Assembly (NCBI RefSeq): GCF_000015045.1
Contig: NC_008609.1
Location: forward strand, 3,771,501 to 3,835,500
From: Pelobacter propionicus DSM 2379
GTDB taxonomy: Bacteria > Desulfobacterota > Desulfuromonadia > Geobacterales > Pseudopelobacteraceae
Length of the DNA stretch: 64,000 nucleotides
Reading direction: 5' to 3'
Shown here: one piece after another, positions 16,562 through 25,288 of the stretch
How positions within the stretch are numbered: the stretch's first letter is position 1
How the letters are laid out: each line of letters begins with the position of its first letter
Program-made: the position numbers and the translations under genes
The notes under the pieces: model-generated
Database searches by the model: none
Seen by the model: the letters and a program-made list of their open reading frames with translations, nothing else
Told to the model about the DNA's origin: nothing

Positions 16562-18148
16562 ATGCCTGAAGGATTACAGAGACTCATAGAGCCTTTCATG
16601 GCCCTCTCCCCTGGCAAACGCATGCTGATTGCCGGGGTGGCTATCCTCTCGGTTGCCGCATTTGCGGTTCTCATATTCGTGGCAAACCGCGTTGACTACC
16701 GCCCCTTGTTTACGAATCTGAGCACAGAAGATGCTGCCGAAATAGTCAAGAAACTGAAGGACAACAAGACCCCCTACCAGATTACCGCTGACGGCAAGGG
16801 TATCATGGTGCCGGCTGATCTGGTCTACGAGCAACGCCTCGCCCTGGCGTCCGAAGGTCTGCCCCAGGGCGGAGGCGTAGGCTTTGAGATTTTTGACCGA
16901 AAAAACTTCGGCATGACAGAGTTCGTCCAAAAAATCAACTACCAGCGCGCCCTTCAGGGAGAACTCTCTCGTACAATCTCGCAACTGAACGGCGTTGAGC
17001 AGGCCCGCATCCATCTTGTTATTCCTGAAAAATCACTCTTCAAGGAAAACGAGAAACCATCCACCGCCTCGATTGTACTTAAAATGAAGTCAGGCCGTTC
17101 CCTCCGCCAAAACGAAGTCCAGGGAATCGTGCATCTGGTCGCCTCGTCAATCGAGGGGATGGAGGCTGATCAGGTCACGGTACTCGACAGCCGTGGCAAG
17201 GTTCTCAACAAGGGGGGGGGGGACCCAGATCCAACATCCAAGGCCACCTCCGTCATGCAGGAGACCCAGCGGATTTATGAAAAAAACGTCGAAGAACGTA
17301 TCCAGTCCATGCTGGACCCCGTCGTCGGTTCCGGCAGAGCCATTGCTCGTGTTTCGGCGCTGTTCGACTTTAAGCAGGTTGAACGACTCGAGGAAAAGTT
17401 CGACCCCGAGAGCATAGCGGTCAGGAGCGAACAGCGTTCCGAGGAGAAAGGTGCGACAGCCGTCAATGCAGCAGGGGTACCCGGGGTGCAGACAAACCTT
17501 GGGAGAACTGGGGCGGGCGGAGCCACGCAAGCCGGTGGTGCCGCAAAAAACGACGAGACGCTTAATTACGAGGTCAGCCGTACCACGGCCAAGATTATCG
17601 AACCGGTGGGTGCGCTCAGCAGATTATCAGTTGCCGTGCTGGTCGATGGCAAGTATGCGTTGCCAACCGCAGTCAAGGATGGGCAAACCGCCACCCCCAA
17701 GTACATTCCCCGCTCACCCGAGGAATTACAGAAAATAGAAGCACTTGTGAAAAGCGCCGTGGGATTCAATGCCGAACGTGGCGACCAGCTGGCAATACAG
17801 AACATACCTTTTCAGGACACGGGCGAACTGGGCAATATCGAGACACAGAAGTGGTGGAACAACCCCTTTTTCATGTCGCTGTTCAAGAATCTGTTGATTG
17901 GACTCGGCTTCATGGCGTTGATCATCTTTGTCATCCGGCCTCTGCTCGTGTCGCTTAAAATCGTGCGTCCATCTGCACGCGAATCCATAGAAACCGTCCA
18001 TGAAATATCGGACAAACTGACCTCGGCGGAACGTGCCCAGATTTCCATGCAGATGGCGGAACAGCAGAACCTGATAGACACTGCAAAAAAGGATCCCTAC
18101 CAGGTCGCCCAGATCCTTCAGAACTGGATCGGGGAAGACAGCAAGTAA
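16562..18148 (+). CDS. fliF: Flagellar MS-ring protein FliF
   Basis: A 528-residue inner-membrane protein that forms the MS ring, the base of the motor. It has a first membrane helix at about residues 20-45, periplasmic ring-building domains with the NYQRALQGELSRTI and VEQARIHLVIPEKS segments, a second helix near 440-465 (LIGLGFMALIIFVIRPLL), and a cytoplasmic tail that binds FliG, encoded next. The gene contains an uninterrupted run of 11 G at 17212-17222, encoding a Gly-Gly-Gly linker near residue 218; slippage there would break the frame. As given, the frame is intact. It is slightly shorter than the enterobacterial protein. Confidence 0.96.
   Translation: MPEGLQRLIEPFMALSPGKRMLIAGVAILSVAAFAVLIFVANRVDYRPLFTNLSTEDAAEIVKKLKDNKTPYQITADGKGIMVPADLVYEQRLALASEGLPQGGGVGFEIFDRKNFGMTEFVQKINYQRALQGELSRTISQLNGVEQARIHLVIPEKSLFKENEKPSTASIVLKMKSGRSLRQNEVQGIVHLVASSIEGMEADQVTVLDSRGKVLNKGGGDPDPTSKATSVMQETQRIYEKNVEERIQSMLDPVVGSGRAIARVSALFDFKQVERLEEKFDPESIAVRSEQRSEEKGATAVNAAGVPGVQTNLGRTGAGGATQAGGAAKNDETLNYEVSRTTAKIIEPVGALSRLSVAVLVDGKYALPTAVKDGQTATPKYIPRSPEELQKIEALVKSAVGFNAERGDQLAIQNIPFQDTGELGNIETQKWWNNPFFMSLFKNLLIGLGFMALIIFVIRPLLVSLKIVRPSARESIETVHEISDKLTSAERAQISMQMAEQQNLIDTAKKDPYQVAQILQNWIGEDSK
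17212..17222 (+). repeat. Poly-G tract (11 G) inside fliF
   Basis: Eleven consecutive G bases span the codons AAG-GGG-GGG-GGG-GAC. This is the longest homopolymer I noticed in the window. It could be a slipped-strand contingency tract or a hypervariable linker; it is also a spot where sequencing or assembly errors are likely. Confidence 0.9.
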
Positions 18149-18179
18149 TACCGTATAAGCGAGGATTGGCAAGAAAACT

Positions 18180-19172
18180 ATGACAGGTACCGACAAAGCT
18201 GCCATCCTGCTCCTCTATCTGGGTAACGAGGTTACCAGTCAGGTGTTCGAGCACATGGATGACGATGAAATAAAGAAGATTAGCAAGAGCATGGCAAAAC
18301 TGGGCCATATTTCCCGCGGCACGATTATGGAGGTGGTGGAAAACTTTACCACCGTCATTAATCCTGAATCCGGAATATTCGCCCAGGGAGACGAGTTCGT
18401 GCGCAAGATTCTTGAAAAAGCCCTCGGGCCGGCCAAGGCGGAGATACTCATGGAAGAGCTTCAGGCCTCCAGTTATGGTGACCTGGTGGATATTCTCGCC
18501 AACATGGATGCTAAGAGTATTGCAAATTTCCTCTCCCAGGAACATCCGCAAACCGTGGCGGTTATTCTTGCAAAGCTGAAATCGAAACAGACCAGTGAAA
18601 TCATCAGCCTGCTCCCCCAGGAACTGCAGGCCGAAGTCGTGTTGCGCATTGCGGATGTCGAGCAAGTATCACCGGAGATCCTGCAGGAAATCGATGACGT
18701 GATGAAGAAGGAAATCAAATCCATGGGGGGGGTGCAACGCTACAAGGTTGGTGGCATCGACAAGGTGGTGGATATGTTCAACCACTTTGATCGAAGCAAA
18801 GAAAAGCAAATACTCGACAAACTGGATGTTCTGAGTCCGCCCCTGGCAGAGATTATCCGCAAACACCTCTTCACCTTTGAAGATGTGTTTCAACTGGATG
18901 ACCGCAGCATCCAGTCAATTATGCGGGAAATCAGCAACGACACCTTGACTCTAGCCATGAAAACGTCCCCTGACGAGGTTAAGGACAAGATCTTCAAAAA
19001 CATTTCCAGCAGAGCCGCGGAGATGATCAAGGAGGACCTTGAGGTCATGGGCCCAGTACGCCTCTCCGATGTGGAAAAGGCCCAGGGAGAGATCATCAAG
19101 ATCGTCAGGAAGATGGAGGAAGAGGGAAAGATTGTATTGGCTGGACGTGGTGGAGACGATGTCCTCGTCTAG
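18180..19172 (+). CDS. fliG: Flagellar motor switch protein FliG
   Basis: A 330-residue cytoplasmic C-ring protein that couples stator force to rotation and sets direction. The middle-domain EHPQTVAVILA motif is present near residue 120, and the charged C-terminal torque helix region (about 270-310, with EMIKEDLEVMGPVRLSDVE) is intact. It binds FliF (upstream) and FliM (26775). The ATG at 18180 has only a distant AGGA. Its final 14 bases overlap fliH, consistent with coupling. Confidence 0.95.
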   Translation: MTGTDKAAILLLYLGNEVTSQVFEHMDDDEIKKISKSMAKLGHISRGTIMEVVENFTTVINPESGIFAQGDEFVRKILEKALGPAKAEILMEELQASSYGDLVDILANMDAKSIANFLSQEHPQTVAVILAKLKSKQTSEIISLLPQELQAEVVLRIADVEQVSPEILQEIDDVMKKEIKSMGGVQRYKVGGIDKVVDMFNHFDRSKEKQILDKLDVLSPPLAEIIRKHLFTFEDVFQLDDRSIQSIMREISNDTLTLAMKTSPDEVKDKIFKNISSRAAEMIKEDLEVMGPVRLSDVEKAQGEIIKIVRKMEEEGKIVLAGRGGDDVLV

Positions 19173-19911
19173 GATCATTAAATCATCGCAGGTTGGGGCC
19201 GGTACTGTCGGCACATATTCCTTCCAGCCCATCAACCAGGCGGCCACGAACCAGACAACCGACGAGGCATCCGGCGGGTTTGTGGCAATGGGACTTTTTG
19301 ACTCGTCAGAATTAAAAAACGTCAAACCACACCCTCAGGAAGAAGAGCCGCTTACAATTGATGAGCCCCCAGCAGTCACCCTGCTCGAAGAGGATCTGCA
19401 GCGGCGCCTCTCCGAGGCCTTCGAGAATGGCCTCATCGAAGGTAAAAACCTGGCTGAACGGGGACTTGTGAATGTATTCCGCTCACTCAGAGCAGCCGCG
19501 GAAGGTGTGCAAGATCTTCGCGAAAAAGTCATGCGAGAGTCCGAGGACGACCTGATAAACCTGGTCATGATGGTGGCACGCAAGGTCATTTTACGGGAAG
19601 TTACCCAGGATCGTGGTATCGTGCTAGGCGTTGTGCAAACGGCCATATCGGCTCTTTCGGAGCGCTGCGAAATTACCATCCGCCTTAACCCAGATGACTA
19701 CATCCTGATAACCACCGACCACGATGATTCCTTCCGAAGGGAGATGCTGACGGAGAGAATGCAGCTCAAGTCGGATCCAGCAGTCCTTCAGGGCTTTTGC
19801 CAGATCGACTCGGAAATAGGAACACTTGATGCCGGCATCGATGCGCAGTTGGATGAAATCTTCCGAAACATGCATGAGAAACGCACCCTGTCCAAGGGCA
19901 TTGATGAATAG
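19159..19911 (+). CDS. fliH: Flagellar assembly protein FliH
   Basis: A 250-residue cytoplasmic protein that binds and regulates the export ATPase FliI. It has a variable N-terminus, then a long charged helical region (about 90-150), then a conserved FliH/YscL domain with LVMMVARKVILREV and ITIRLNPDDY. MSSSRIIKSS at 19159 with GGTGGAG upstream fits the family; the frame is open further upstream only because it runs inside fliG. Its neighbours fliG and fliI support the call. Confidence 0.88.
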   Translation: MSSSRIIKSSQVGAGTVGTYSFQPINQAATNQTTDEASGGFVAMGLFDSSELKNVKPHPQEEEPLTIDEPPAVTLLEEDLQRRLSEAFENGLIEGKNLAERGLVNVFRSLRAAAEGVQDLREKVMRESEDDLINLVMMVARKVILREVTQDRGIVLGVVQTAISALSERCEITIRLNPDDYILITTDHDDSFRREMLTERMQLKSDPAVLQGFCQIDSEIGTLDAGIDAQLDEIFRNMHEKRTLSKGIDE

Positions 19912-19928
19912 CCACGGGAGAGCATGTT

Positions 19929-21248
19929 GTGCCCAAGTCATCCATTGATCTGGCAAAATACCGCTTTGCCGTGGAAAATGCGACCCCGATCAGATTGAAT
20001 GGCAAGGTTACCCAGGTGGTGGGACTCGTTATCGAGGGGTATTGTCCCGACACATCCGTCGGGGCTATTTGCGAGATTCGTCCACAGGTGGGTGAACCGA
20101 TCCCGGCCGAGGTAGTTGGTTTCCGCAACAACAAGACATTGCTGATGCCATTGGGGGAACTGAGGGGAGTCGGGCTGGACAGCCTCATCTCCATCAGGAG
20201 AGAACAGGCTTCCATGGGAGTTGGTCCGCTCATGCTGGGGCGAGTCATCGATGGGCTTGGTAATCCGATCGATGATAGAGGTCCCCTGCACGTGGAGGAG
20301 GAGTATCCGATTTACGCGACGCCGGTCAATCCCATGACACGGCCTCCCATTCGCAAACCACTGGATCTGGGCATCAGGAGCATAAACGGGTTGCTGACCT
20401 GCGGTCAAGGGCAGCGTGTCGGAATTATGGCTGGTTCAGGTGTCGGTAAGTCGACACTGCTGGGCATGATTGCACGCTATACCGAGGCGGATGTGAACGT
20501 GATCGCCCTTATCGGTGAACGGGGACGAGAATTACGCGAGTTCATCGAGAAGGATCTTCAGGAGATTGGCCTCAAGAAATCCGTTGTCGTGGTGGCCACC
20601 TCTGATCAACCTCCACTGGTACGTATGCGTGGCGCCTACATCGCCACAACCATTGCCGAATACTTTCAGAAACAGGGCAAGAAAGTGCTGCTCATGATGG
20701 ACTCCGTGACACGGTTTGCCATGGCCATGCGCGAAGTTGGACTTGCCATCGGTGAGCCACCTACCACCAAAGGGTACACACCGTCGGTATTCGCTGCCTT
20801 GCCGAAGCTACTCGAACGCGCCGGAAATTTTACCGATGGCAGCATTACCGGTCTGTATACGGTTCTTGTGGAGGGTGATGACTTTAACGAACCGATTTCC
20901 GATGCCGTGCGGAGTATCCTTGACGGGCACATCGTTTTGACCCGCAACCTGGCTTCCCGCAACATCTACCCACCCATCGATATTCTGGCTAGTGCCAGCA
21001 GGGTCATGAACGATGTGACCGTTACCGATCACCAGGAACTGGTCGGCAAGTTCAAGGAGGCGATGGCCACATACCGTCAGTCCGAAGACCTCATCAATAT
21101 CGGTGCGTACAAATCAGGCAGCAACCCAGGCATAGATTATGCAATATCAAAAATGGATGGAATGACAGCATACCTGAAACAGGCTGTGCGAGACCCGGCT
21201 AATCTTCAAGAATCCGTTGAGAGCTTGAAAGCTCTTTTTCAGGATTAA
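19929..21248 (+). CDS. fliI: Flagellum-specific export ATPase FliI
   Basis: This 439-residue ATPase of the F1-beta-like family powers unloading and export of flagellar subunits at the cytoplasmic face of the export gate. Walker A is GSGVGKST, the IGERGRELREF block follows, and LLMMDSVTRFAMA is the Walker B region. The C-terminal segment ends with the usual SLKALF. The start is a GTG (VPKSS) preceded by GGGAG. It lies between its regulator fliH and fliJ. Confidence 0.96.
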   Translation: MPKSSIDLAKYRFAVENATPIRLNGKVTQVVGLVIEGYCPDTSVGAICEIRPQVGEPIPAEVVGFRNNKTLLMPLGELRGVGLDSLISIRREQASMGVGPLMLGRVIDGLGNPIDDRGPLHVEEEYPIYATPVNPMTRPPIRKPLDLGIRSINGLLTCGQGQRVGIMAGSGVGKSTLLGMIARYTEADVNVIALIGERGRELREFIEKDLQEIGLKKSVVVVATSDQPPLVRMRGAYIATTIAEYFQKQGKKVLLMMDSVTRFAMAMREVGLAIGEPPTTKGYTPSVFAALPKLLERAGNFTDGSITGLYTVLVEGDDFNEPISDAVRSILDGHIVLTRNLASRNIYPPIDILASASRVMNDVTVTDHQELVGKFKEAMATYRQSEDLINIGAYKSGSNPGIDYAISKMDGMTAYLKQAVRDPANLQESVESLKALFQD

Positions 21249-21274
21249 TCTGTCTGCCGTAAAGAAAGGGGTTG

Positions 21275-21727
21275 ATGTTCGTGGCGACGGCTAAGCAGTT
21301 CGAACTGGAACAGGTACTCAAATATCGCCTGGATGTGGAACGCCTCAGGAAGCAGGAGTTCGCCACCGCAAAGCAGGGCTTTGATCATGCCCATGAACGA
21401 CTAAAACGAGAAGAAGCACAGACTCAGAGCATCTCTCAGGAGTTTTTTATTCGGCAGAGCGAGTTGGGTTCCATTGAGGAAATTCGCAGATATGCGGATT
21501 TTTTTGCGCGCAAGCGTGAAGAAATCAAGACTCATAAAAAGCATGTCGATCATCTGGGGCACATCCTGAGCGAACGGCGCGCCACCCTATTGGACGCGAC
21601 CAAAGACAAGAAGGTTCTGGAATCACTCAAAGAAAAGAAAGCTACCGAGTTCAAGCTGGAAATGGACAGGAAAGAACAGTCATTCATGGACGAGATCGCA
21701 GTGCAAAAAAAAGATGAGAGGGCCTGA
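21275..21727 (+). CDS. fliJ: Flagellar export protein FliJ
   Basis: A 150-residue, highly charged coiled-coil protein, as expected for FliJ, the stalk-like partner of FliI that also handles empty chaperones. Nearly the whole chain is helical with heptad-like Leu/Ala spacing. FliJ is poorly conserved, so position directly after fliI carries much of the evidence. I start at ATG 21275; a TTG lies in frame one codon upstream, and AAAGGGG serves as ribosome binding site. Its stop overlaps the next start (TGATG). Confidence 0.85.
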   Translation: MFVATAKQFELEQVLKYRLDVERLRKQEFATAKQGFDHAHERLKREEAQTQSISQEFFIRQSELGSIEEIRRYADFFARKREEIKTHKKHVDHLGHILSERRATLLDATKDKKVLESLKEKKATEFKLEMDRKEQSFMDEIAVQKKDERA

Positions 21728-22266
21728 TGGTTCGCCCATTGCTCGTGATCATTGCCATCCTGTGTTCCTGCCTTCTTCCTTCAGCGTCTCCCTACAGACA
21801 GATCATGGCGGCAACGGAAGAGGGAGTTGATCCGAAGAAAGGGGGGGGGACAGACCAGCCATTGAGTGCGTCCCGTGCCGCTCGTGAGGAAAAAGCAATC
21901 CAGGATGCCCGCCGCCAACAACTGGCGGAACGGGAAGCAGCCTTGGCCGCCAAGGAACAGGAGTTAAAGAAACTGGGTACCCGGCTCGAGTTACAGATCA
22001 AATCGCTGGATGAGTCCAAGAAGCGATTGGACGATTCAGTGAAGGTTAAAAAGCTGCTGCAGGATGAAAAACAGAAAAAGATGATCGCTGTTTTCAAGAA
22101 GATGCGACCTGAACAGGCTGGACAATTGATGGACAAACTCGAAGAGGATAAGGCTATCTTTTTGCTCAACCAAATGGATACCAAAACAGTATCAAAACTG
22201 GTTCCTTACTTGAAACAACCCAGAGTTGTCAAATGGATCACGGAAAACCTGAAAGGCATGCCTTAG
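21727..22266 (+). CDS. MotE-like protein: signal/anchor, coiled coil and MgtE-N-type domain
   Basis: A 179-residue protein with an N-terminal hydrophobic segment (residues 3-22; signal peptide or membrane anchor), a long coiled coil (about 55-115), and a C-terminal MgtE intracellular N-like domain (VFKKMRPEQAGQLMDKLEED, then FLLNQMDTKTVSKLVPYLK). This layout is that of MotE, a periplasmic chaperone of the stator protein MotC in alphaproteobacteria; in Geobacterales it is a standard unnamed member of the fliJ-fliK interval. A G9 run at 21841-21849 encodes Gly-Gly-Gly. The exact role here is unknown. Confidence 0.75.
   Translation: MVRPLLVIIAILCSCLLPSASPYRQIMAATEEGVDPKKGGGTDQPLSASRAAREEKAIQDARRQQLAEREAALAAKEQELKKLGTRLELQIKSLDESKKRLDDSVKVKKLLQDEKQKKMIAVFKKMRPEQAGQLMDKLEEDKAIFLLNQMDTKTVSKLVPYLKQPRVVKWITENLKGMP
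21841..21849 (+). repeat. Poly-G tract (9 G) in the MotE-like gene
   Basis: Nine G in a row encode Gly-Gly-Gly after KK, the second longest G run seen in the flagellar locus. The reading frame is intact as given. Confidence 0.85.
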
Positions 22267-22337
22267 CGGCCTTTACGCGAATATGTTTTGAGCGGTCGCA
22301 GCCCAATCAAAACCACAAGTTTTTTTCAGTTTTTGTA

Positions 22338-22373
22338 TTTTATGGACAGCATGCTCTGTCCACGTCCATAAAA
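22338..22373 (+). promoter_or_regulatory. Hairpin upstream of fliK containing GACAG-N6-CTGTC
   Basis: TTTTATGGAC and GTCCATAAAA form a perfect 10-bp stem around a 16-base loop. GGACAG...CTGTCC (22344-22361) offers an alternative inner pairing. It lies between the MotE-like gene and fliK, just before a full AAAGGAGGTGA ribosome binding site. It may be an RNA structure or an operator; no GG-N10-GC promoter is present in this 135-bp gap. Confidence 0.5.
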
Positions 22374-22401
22374 AATACTTAGGAAAGGAGGTGAGACTAT
22401 T

Positions 22402-24114
22402 ATGAATGAAGGACAGATGATCATGCGGTTGCCGCTTGGCGCGTCGCCTGCTTCTCCCATGGCAGCCTTCTCAAAAGGCGTGCCGGCACCTGTAGGAGGA
22501 GCAAATGAATCCGATTTTTCAGGTGTTTTGCGGGGCTCGTTACCTGACACCAGCAACGAATTACCCCAGAGTCATGCTGGCTTAACAGCTGTATCACCAG
22601 AACCACCGGAAACAGCAGGTATAGATCTTTTCATGCTTCAGGTCGATTCCTTGTCTGCCGCAATGGCAACGCTGTCGGCCAAGGAAACAGAAGGAGGTCC
22701 GGCGACCTCTTCAGCCCTGCGGGACGACGCGGAACCTCTCAAGCCCACGGAACAACAGCAGGAACTCAACCCACAGAATGTGGCACTTTCCGCGGCTGCG
22801 CTCCAGATGGTTGCAGTACAGCAGAGCAACGGCAGAATGCCGGAATCAGCGACGACCAGTACGTCTGCGGAAAACGTAGCAGTACAGACCACCAGAACCG
22901 CGGAAACATATCAAGCATTACAGAGCCTGTCGTTAACGGACGGGGGAACTTCTGCAGCGCCAACCAATGACCTACAACAGAATAACGTGGCGCCGGCACT
23001 GCAACCAGCGCCTCAACAGCCAATGACGCATCCATCAACAAGCACGCCAGTCCCCCTAAGAACCACAGATCAGCCGGCGCTTCACAACAGCTCGTACGAA
23101 GGCCTGATTTCTCTGGCAGATGAAGCCGTAGTGCCAGAGACCGAGTCGAACATGGCAGTGACATCGGTGCAGACGCCCTCAGCTGTCGTTTCGCGACAAT
23201 CTGAAGCGACATACAGCAGAGGCTTGGTACAACCGGTTCTGGATGCCTATCTCCAGCCATCGCCCACCTCATCCAGAAACAGTGGCGTGAATTCCATCGC
23301 GGAAACCCAAACCATGGAGGAAACAGGTACAGAGACTGTACAGACAGTCCTGATGCGACGAACGCCGGCAGCAGTTCTGCACCCTGTAGTTCCGCAAGCA
23401 CAAGAAGACGTGGCATCATCACAAACGGACTTAGCCGAGGCAGTTGATGGTACGGCTTCCCGTAACGAAACTGTAGCGCGAGCGGCACTGACGAAAACAA
23501 CGTCGTCAGAATCCGGAGCATCAACCGGTGAAGAGGGCAGTAGTACGTTTCGCCAACAGCTAGAGATGCATCCGCATGTGACGCAGATAAAAACCGAGCA
23601 GACGCACGCAACAGCCGACTCAAGCGACACTTCAGGCAATGCAACGATCCATACGGATGTGATGGATCAGGTTACGGGCCAGATCAGGGAACACCTGGCA
23701 GGTCGCGACATCAAGGGGGGAGCAGAGCAGATCGTTATTCGCCTCTCTCCAGACAACCTAGGTGAACTGAAATTGAACCTGCGGATGGAAAACCAGTGCC
23801 TGAAGATAGAGATCGTAGCGGAAAACAGCATGGTACGCGACACCCTGATAAAGCACTCCGACACGCTTAAGGAGTCGCTTGCCAACCAGAACATCACAAT
23901 GGAAACATTCGATGTTTCGACGGGAAGCAACAGGAATGGGGCGCCATCCTATGGCCAGGGCCAGACAGACTGGCAGGGACTGGCACGGCAGCGCCAACAA
24001 CAGGCCGCCTTGCACTCTTCGGGAGGCTATCACCAGAGCGACACACCAGTTTTCCCGAACAAAGCGGTGTATCTGGCATCAGAGGAACATTCGATGCTTG
24101 ATGTTCATTTCTAG
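22402..24114 (+). CDS. fliK: Flagellar hook-length control protein FliK
   Basis: A 570-residue protein that measures hook length and triggers the switch from hook to filament export by acting on FlhB. The first ~430 residues are low-complexity and rich in Ala, Thr, Ser, Pro and Gln, as usual for the ruler region. Residues about 440-535 are the conserved Flg_hook domain, with IVIRLSPDNLGELKLNLRME and NSMVRDTLIKHSDTLKESL. It has an unusually complete ribosome binding site (AAAGGAGGTGAG). It is followed by flgD and the hook gene, its substrates in the assembly pathway. A second FliK-like gene is at 6695. Confidence 0.92.
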   Translation: MNEGQMIMRLPLGASPASPMAAFSKGVPAPVGGANESDFSGVLRGSLPDTSNELPQSHAGLTAVSPEPPETAGIDLFMLQVDSLSAAMATLSAKETEGGPATSSALRDDAEPLKPTEQQQELNPQNVALSAAALQMVAVQQSNGRMPESATTSTSAENVAVQTTRTAETYQALQSLSLTDGGTSAAPTNDLQQNNVAPALQPAPQQPMTHPSTSTPVPLRTTDQPALHNSSYEGLISLADEAVVPETESNMAVTSVQTPSAVVSRQSEATYSRGLVQPVLDAYLQPSPTSSRNSGVNSIAETQTMEETGTETVQTVLMRRTPAAVLHPVVPQAQEDVASSQTDLAEAVDGTASRNETVARAALTKTTSSESGASTGEEGSSTFRQQLEMHPHVTQIKTEQTHATADSSDTSGNATIHTDVMDQVTGQIREHLAGRDIKGGAEQIVIRLSPDNLGELKLNLRMENQCLKIEIVAENSMVRDTLIKHSDTLKESLANQNITMETFDVSTGSNRNGAPSYGQGQTDWQGLARQRQQQAALHSSGGYHQSDTPVFPNKAVYLASEEHSMLDVHF

Positions 24115-24132
24115 AAAGGACGGTGAATTCGT

Positions 24133-24795
24133 ATGATCACAAGTATAACATCGGCAACCGACTCCACCACGACTTCCGCCGCGATCAAGTCGTCCCTGGG
24201 CATGGATTCCAGCGATTTTTTACAACTGTTCATCGCACAGATGCAATACCAGGACCCTCTGGCGCCTACGGATGCCACGGCCATGATGAACCAGCTCTCA
24301 CAACTATCGCTGGTTGAACAATCGTATAACCAGACGACTGCACTAAGCAACCTCTTGGCGGCACAGAACAACTCCTTAAGCATGGGATCAGTTTCATTCA
24401 TCGGTAAAACAGTCAAGGCCAACGGAGATGACATCGTCTTTGACGGCACTTCATCCCCATCCCTGCAGTATAACCTGTCATCAGCTTCAGCCGCGACAAC
24501 ACTCACCATCTCCGATTCTTCGGGCGAGAGTGTCAGAACTGTGTCCCTCGGTGCGCAATCAACGGGAGATAACAGCTATACTTGGGACGGTTGCGATAAC
24601 AGCGGAAACAAACTTTCCGCCGGCGCGTACACCTTTTCCGTTTCGGCAAAAACCGGCAGTGGAGCTTCTGTGACGGCAAAAACCTACACGACGGGAGTTA
24701 TTGACGGTGTCAACCTTACAAGCACGACCCCGTACCTCTCCATAGGGACGGTCTCTGTTCCGTTGACGGACGTGCTCAACGTCAGTGGGGCATAG
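24133..24795 (+). CDS. flgD: Flagellar hook capping/assembly protein FlgD
   Basis: A 220-residue exported scaffold that caps the growing hook. The N-terminal FLQLFIAQMQYQDPLAPTD block (residues 28-46) is the family signature, and the C-terminal half has the beta-sandwich with YTWDGCDNSGNKLSAG. The start follows AGAAAGGA at rather long spacing. It lies between fliK and the hook gene, the typical order. Confidence 0.95.
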   Translation: MITSITSATDSTTTSAAIKSSLGMDSSDFLQLFIAQMQYQDPLAPTDATAMMNQLSQLSLVEQSYNQTTALSNLLAAQNNSLSMGSVSFIGKTVKANGDDIVFDGTSSPSLQYNLSSASAATTLTISDSSGESVRTVSLGAQSTGDNSYTWDGCDNSGNKLSAGAYTFSVSAKTGSGASVTAKTYTTGVIDGVNLTSTTPYLSIGTVSVPLTDVLNVSGA

Positions 24796-24798
24796 ACT

Positions 24799-25185
24799 AT
24801 GGTTGACTCTATTTTTTTCCCGAATCCGGTTCAACCGGGCAAGACCGACCGCACACAACTATCCAAGAGCAACGGATCGGATAGGGTCACCGGTCAGTCA
24901 TTCGCATCGATCCTTGATTCCAAGGATCCCCAAGGGGTTAAGTTTTCGCAGCACGCCCAGGACCGTCTCAGGGCGCGCAACATTACCCTGTCGGCCAATG
25001 ATCTCGCCAATCTGGAAGGCGCCGTTAACAGCGTAGCCCAGAAGGGTGGCAAAGAATCACTGGTCATGATGGGGGATGCTGCATTGGTGGTGAGCGTCAA
25101 GAACCGTACCGTGGTGACAGCCATGGACCGGACACAGATGAAGGGTAACGTGTTTACCAACATCGACTCAGCAGTTATCATCTAA
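24799..25185 (+). CDS. Flagellar operon protein, TIGR02530 family
   Basis: A 128-residue protein found almost only between flgD and flgE in flagellar operons of many Gram-positive and deltaproteobacterial species. The conserved core is VKFSQHAQDRLRARNI, a helical region and the ALVVSVKNRTVVTAMDR end, and all parts are visible. Its biochemical role is not established; position suggests a part in hook assembly. It starts three bases after the flgD stop. Confidence 0.88.
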   Translation: MVDSIFFPNPVQPGKTDRTQLSKSNGSDRVTGQSFASILDSKDPQGVKFSQHAQDRLRARNITLSANDLANLEGAVNSVAQKGGKESLVMMGDAALVVSVKNRTVVTAMDRTQMKGNVFTNIDSAVII

Positions 25186-25227
25186 CATCAGGACAAAACA
25201 GGGCTGGACCTCCCTGAGGAAGCCCGC

Positions 25228-25253
25228 GAAGCGCCGATCGATTGACGCGCTTC
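25228..25253 (+). repeat. Inverted repeat before flgE
   Basis: GAAGCGC and GCGCTTC enclose a 12-base loop 35 bp before the hook gene. There is no T tract. It may slow RNA decay or pause transcription before the highly expressed hook gene; this is inference. Confidence 0.35.
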
Positions 25254-25288
25254 ACTAACAACTCAAAGAAGTATCAGGAGGCAAGACC

